Assembly (NCBI GenBank): GCA_963402885.1
Contig: OY727094.1
Location: forward strand, 3,908,501 to 3,972,500
Origin: Antedon bifida
Taxonomy: Eukaryota > Echinodermata > Crinoidea > Comatulida > Antedonidae
DNA: 64,000 bases
Reading direction: 5' to 3'
This document shows, one piece after another, positions 59,342 through 64,000 of the stretch (position 1 is the first letter of the stretch; every line of letters begins with the position of its first letter). The notes beneath the pieces were generated by a model. It ran no database searches and was not told the origin of the DNA. It saw only the letters and a program-made list of their open reading frames with translations. The translations under genes were made by a program, and so were the position numbers.

Positions 59342-62300
59342 TTACATAATTGACAACTTGTTAATCTCTGAGATAATTCTTTGCGAGTAATCCTTATAAT
59401 CAATGGACGTGGCACTCACACAAGTGGTTTTCATCCTGGCTTCTTCCTGAAATTAAAAAAAGAAAAGATAAATCATAGAAATATAACATAACACCTTGCC
59501 ATATTTTCCGTCCTTGGTTTAAGGGTCTTTCACACCCGATTCGGCACGGCTTGGCAAATCAAAGCTTACGTCAATGCTTCGTTTTATGCGCATAACGATC
59601 GACGCATAGCTGCGCTGTGAAAACAAAACGTGCGTTTGATGCGCCATATCGGAACCGTGCCGCAACAGGTTTGAAAAACCCATTAATTGTGTCTAACTGG
59701 GTTAGTCGCTGTAGTCAGCAGGAATACACATCAGCAGGAATATTGTTCAACTGGTAATGGGAGCTAATGCCACTCAAAATAAAGAGAAACAGATTTGATA
59801 AGCTGATTGTTTCAACAGTGTTCATACAATCCTCAAGAGTTCATTTTCATGACCTTTCAGACAGAGTAAAATATTTCAATCAAAAAGTAAATTTTTAAAA
59901 AAATTGCTGACTTTCTAATGGAAGCCTGGAAAATATTTTAGCAGAATACCATGAATTTCCATGCCTTGTATGAACCCTGCTAGCTCTGGCTACACTATCA
60001 AACTTTATGTGAAAAAAAATATGCCAATATATTGACAAGATGACATCATATCACTACCATATTTGGGCACATCACATTTTTGTTGTCACAAAGTTTGATA
60101 ATGTAGACAGAGCTTTAATGCTATTATCATTCATGGTCAGAATAACAACATCAACTTGCTTACGTTAAAGGTTTCCATTTTGGCTCTCATTTTAAATATG
60201 TATGACTTGCATCTTGCCACCTCAAACAGCGCATTGAACGCCTCATCATCCTTTAACAGAAATAACAATACGATTCAATACAACCCTCGAGACCTGCTCT
60301 AATTATGAGGTTTTTATCCGTTTGCCCATATAATAGGAAACTTGCCCAATTGTCTTTTGTAAATACATCCAGTTATGTTAAGCCAATTTAATTTTCCACT
60401 AGGCGAATTTGTGTGAACCGAAAGCGGCAGCTTATACGCATGTGTATTCATGTTTTCATCTTCCAAATCCCTCTCTACGCATGCGTATAAACTGACGCTT
60501 TTGATTCCAAGTACTAATTCCCCTAATGGAAATCGGCTTTAACCATAAAGAAATTACACAGTATTATATACTTACATCCTCCTTGAGTTTACCAATGTAT
60601 TCTGCCTTCTGACCCAGTAAACCCTCTGCTGTATCTTGGAAACAAGTAGCCCACAGTGACGAATGACAATCAGCAATATGTGCCTGTATAAAGGTCAAAG
60701 TGTAATGTGGGTCAAAGGTTAATGTAGATCAGTACATAAATGACATTTTATACACATTATTCCAGCATTGTCGCTGGCCTGTTTGGAGTATCTTTTTACG
60801 TTACAATTATAATAAATGTATAATATAATAAATAAGTAGATAAATGTATAATATAGATTCAAAGGCAAAATACTGTGGCTGGATCTCAATGGAGATACAA
60901 AAAAAAAAAATCGAAAAGCTAAATCAAAACGATAAAGTAAAACAGCCAGAAAAGTTAGCAGAGCTTTCGGGCAACACTAGCCCTTCATCAGTGCTAAATA
61001 AGTAGATAGATAGAGAAATAAACTGTTCAACTCTGTCTTACCGATAAGATCAACCTGTACTTGTAGTTTGAGCACGTCTTTGAACATTTTTCACAGCGGT
61101 ATGTGTTGTCGCCATTATCCACAAGCTTCTTGTTGCATTCTGCTTCTGGACAGGCCTACAATAAAAGAAATTGCCAATCGTCAAACAATCGATTATAACT
61201 TTGCTTTATGTTTGTTTTATTTCCTACACAAAATATGTATGTTGACCCACTAAAGATGCCCAAATACATTTTGTCTAATTTTTATTAGTAGCACAGGCAA
61301 TTCGTGTAATAATTGTCAAAAAATAATTAAGGATATGCTCTCAGTTCCCAGTTTTATCAAAGCAAAATTGTTTAATAGGGGAAGCTACTATTTTAGTAGT
61401 ACTCTGTTGTTTTATGTCTGTATGTATATTTTGTTTGAGAACACTTACTTTATACAAACAATTCTCTTTCTTTAAAAACATGATTGTACCCTTCATAGTA
61501 TAATAATCAGCCTAAGAGAAAAAAAAACATTATATATTACATAGTGAATACAAAATCCTGAAAACTAGATGTAATTTGACGACACTAGGTGATATTAGCC
61601 AGTCATAAAAAATCCTGAAAACATAATAAAGATATAATTTTATGATGATACTAGGTGATATTAGCAAGTAATGTGTCTAAAGTTTGTCTACACTATCAAA
61701 CTAGTTTGACAAAAAAAAGTGTGATGTGCCAAAATATGGTACCGATATGTCAAAATATGGTAGTGGTATGACATCATCCTGTTCATATATGAGCACATCA
61801 CATTTTGTTGTCACATAAAGTTTGATAGTGTAGACAGAGATTTACCTTTTCGCTTTTTCCAAGGTTTTGTGAGTTAACTTCATGAAGGTTAAACCAGTTG
61901 GCGGATCCACCTCCTCCACCCCCACCCCCCTTGGAAATGGACTGCATTTCCTTTGAACAGCCTACATTATCATACCTGAAAATATAAACAAGACTTAGTT
62001 AATAGACTTTACAAAACATTTCAGCTTTTTTGATTGGTTGGTACACACCCTCCCTTCCGCCCCACCTTTTTTTTACATTTCTAGGTTTAAAGGCTCATTG
62101 ACAATATCAAAAGACACTCAGCTGAAAATGACAGCCATGGGCAAATACTTTAAAAAAACAACAGCCACTAACCATCCCTTTAACTGGTGAGCTCTTGGTA
62201 TATCTGGATTGATTTGCATAACTGATGCTGAAGAGATAGTCAGAGATCTGCCACCAAAATCAGACAGCTTAGCTCCTTTAATAGCCATCACAGGGTTGTT

Positions 62301-64000
62301 ACTGCCATCAAAATTCTCCGCTTGATCTCGCCACAATGTCAGGTTAACAATCTGTTCAGAATCATCGACCAATTGGATGTCTCTCTTGGCGACCTCTTGA
62401 CTGTTGCGGGTCATGATGGTGCTGCATTCCCCAGTGCTCTTTACAACACCAATAACATCTGCCACGAAAAAACAAAGATTGGTTTGTGTTTAAAGACCGC
62501 AGGGTTCTCCCCAGGATTGAGGTCAAGCATCACAGTAACCCCCCGCACATGGGGGTGCGACGATCTCCCCACCCCCCCTAAAGACCATGTCACATTTTTT
62601 ACCACAATTACTGCAGTAACTTGTTGTTAACAATGTAACATGTTTATACAATTACTTTGCAAGTTTTTTTGGCAATCATACACACTGTTTATTGCAGTGA
62701 CTTGCTCACAAACTTCTACATTGCATCAAATATTATTACAGAAAAAAAAAAGCAGTGCAGCGGCTGCAGTATCCGTATGTCACAGTTTCCTCAATAATTT
62801 CTTCAGGGAAAGCACTGGTTTTATACAAGAATGCTACTTATATGTTACAAAATTCAATCGCTGCATTGCGTATGTGGATCAGATTTTATTAAAGAAGATA
62901 GAGGAAACAGACATGTGCAGTTTAGCCGATCTATAGTTTGATGGCATGGGCAATAACTGTAGACCGGTGATTAACCAATCACATGCCGTGAATTGAAAGG
63001 TGCCGATATATAACAATAAATATTACAAACAAGCAACAACCTACCCAATATGGTATCTTTTTCAAAATTCTCTAGCTCGCCAATTTTCCTGAAGTTGAAC
63101 AGCATGCCAGGGATTTCTTCAGTGTCTTCCTCAACTGGGGTCACAACTGTATCGTACGTGAAGGACATTTCATAATCGTTGTCAATAGATGTATAATGCT
63201 TATTGGCCGGTTTTAACGAGCACTTGCTTATCATATAAACCTATGGGATGGGAAGAATCAGCTTTTAAAACAGTCCGGTAGATAGACTTTAAAACGGTTA
63301 ACAACATGAAGCAAAAACATTCAAATGTAGTTGACTCGGAAATTTTTCTACCAAGTCTAAAGTTTATTTTAAGAGGTTTTAATTTCATATTTCACCTGAA
63401 ATTGCTCAAATACCCTTTTCATATTTGTGTAAATTGTTAAGGTTTGATCTCACGATTTATTACACATTTTCATACACGAACCATGAGAAATCTCGGGAGA
63501 AAGCATAGTTGTGCGCTATTTGTATGATTGGTCAGTTTAATACCAGTCCAATACACGTGTGCAGTAACAACTTGAGACATTTCGGAACAAAAAATAGGCC
63601 TCCATGGGTAGATTTTCCTCCAAATTGTCTTAAAACTATGTAAACCTGGTTACAAATTGTTACTTTTTGCAGGTGTGAAAAGGGTTTAAGAAGTTGCTTT
63701 ATACATATAAACTAATATTGTAATTTTGCCACCCTCACTGTAGCTACATGCATGGAAAGTTTTATCTCAAGGAAGAGGGAACAGCATCACAAATTGGTAG
63801 GCTGGCCTTAGGGCACTGCTTGTTCTCCTTAGAAAAAGTGCAAAGCGCTGGATAACCCTGCAAACATTTGCTATCTATTTTACCTTATCAACTTGTATGA
63901 GATCATGAAACTTTATACACTGTTCTTTGAATGCTGTGGCTCGTATTTCACCAGACTGATCGACCAAGTCCATCGAGAACAGCTGACCCTCACCGCGAGC
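59342..64000 (-). CDS. RPA1: replication protein A 70 kDa subunit, C-terminal 401 codons, partial
   Basis: Large subunit of the heterotrimeric ssDNA-binding protein of replication, repair and checkpoint signalling. Exons: 64000-63884, 63240-63045, 62458-62173, 61975-61846, 61511-61449, 61155-61042, 60683-60576, 60250-60164, 59446-59342. The 5' part is off the right edge. The first codon seen, [12 protein letters not shown], corresponds to about residue 216 of the 616-aa human protein, so the length from here matches exactly. Seen: end of DBD-A, DBD-B ([51 protein letters not shown]), and DBD-C with its zinc module (CPEAEC then CEKC and a later Cys). The linker before DBD-C has a run of eight Gly where vertebrates have a short GGVGG. 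The donor at 61845 is formed by the end of a MITE. Confidence 0.97.
59520..59682. mobile_element. palindromic MITE, CCTTTCACAC family, copy 2
   Basis: Termini GGTCTTTCACACCCGATTCG and GGAACCGTGCCGCAACAGG with AAATCAAAGC/GTTTGATGCG pairing inside. RPA1 3' UTR side. Confidence 0.62.
59980..60116 (-). mobile_element. MITE-T copy 28
   Basis: In the last RPA1 intron, about 50 nt after the donor; one internal unit. Confidence 0.86.
60882..61003 (+). mobile_element. SINE-B, copy 3 (body only)
   Basis: Body copy in an RPA1 intron: CTGTGGCTGGATCTCAATGG, an A run, AAAACAGCCAGAAAAG, GGGCAACACTAGCCCTTCAT. Ends about 39 nt from the exon donor at 61042. Confidence 0.7.
61678..61844 (+). mobile_element. 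MITE-T copy 29, forms an RPA1 splice donor
   Basis: Full-length. Its right terminus abuts RPA1 exon 61975-61846: on the minus strand the border reads GAAAAG|G followed by the MITE end TAAATCTCTGTCTACAC. Same arrangement as in PHF12. Confidence 0.88.

Noticed and set aside
62322-62936. Plus-strand ORFs of 98-102 aa
   Set aside because: Partly antisense of the RPA1 DBD-B exon (62173-62458) and partly intron; no homology.

Overview
The window is AT-rich animal nuclear DNA. It holds six protein-coding genes, five of them split into many short exons by GT-AG introns (two introns are GC-AG). The proteins align collinearly with their vertebrate orthologues, while the intergenic and intronic DNA is packed with MITEs, tRNA-derived SINEs and minisatellites. 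This fits an invertebrate with vertebrate-like gene content, such as an echinoderm or another non-vertebrate deuterostome. The sequence does not let me name the species.

Layout, left to right: PHF12 (minus, 371-5673, continues off the left edge); a 7 kb gene-poor stretch with a LINE tail; OSBP (minus, 12726-40506, 13 coding exons, about 759 aa); TRMT2A (minus, 43516-50343, 15 exons, about 649 aa); MAPKAPK5 (minus, 52418-56756, 11 exons, about 466 aa); an ApaH-like metallophosphatase on the plus strand with an uninterrupted coding exon (57400-58224, 274 aa); and the 3' part of RPA1 (minus, 59342-64000, last 401 codons, continues off the right edge). I derived exon borders by hand from splice consensus, reading-frame phase and remembered family sequence. 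In every gene the phases close without a frameshift. The genes belong to unrelated processes (Sin3 co-repression, sterol/PI4P exchange at ER-Golgi contacts, tRNA m5U54 methylation, p38-family signalling, nucleotide or cap hydrolysis, ssDNA binding). I see no operon-like or pathway logic. MAPKAPK5 and the phosphatase are divergent with about 640 bp between their starts.

The most striking content is repetitive. One palindromic MITE family (ends like TAAAGCTCTGTCTACAC) occurs about 29 times. In PHF12 and in RPA1 a copy ends exactly at a splice donor, so that its terminal TA forms positions +2/+3 of the 5' splice site. Another copy starts 3 nt after the OSBP stop codon, and others lie within about 30 nt of exons. 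Two minisatellites lie in OSBP introns: about 70 copies of a 17-mer with one two-state position, and about 38 copies of a 44-mer with traces of a three-unit higher-order period. A 555-bp element flanked by TTAA has a paralogous empty site nearby. OSBP also has a phase-compatible candidate alternative first exon (23580-23616) that would give a PH-less short isoform.
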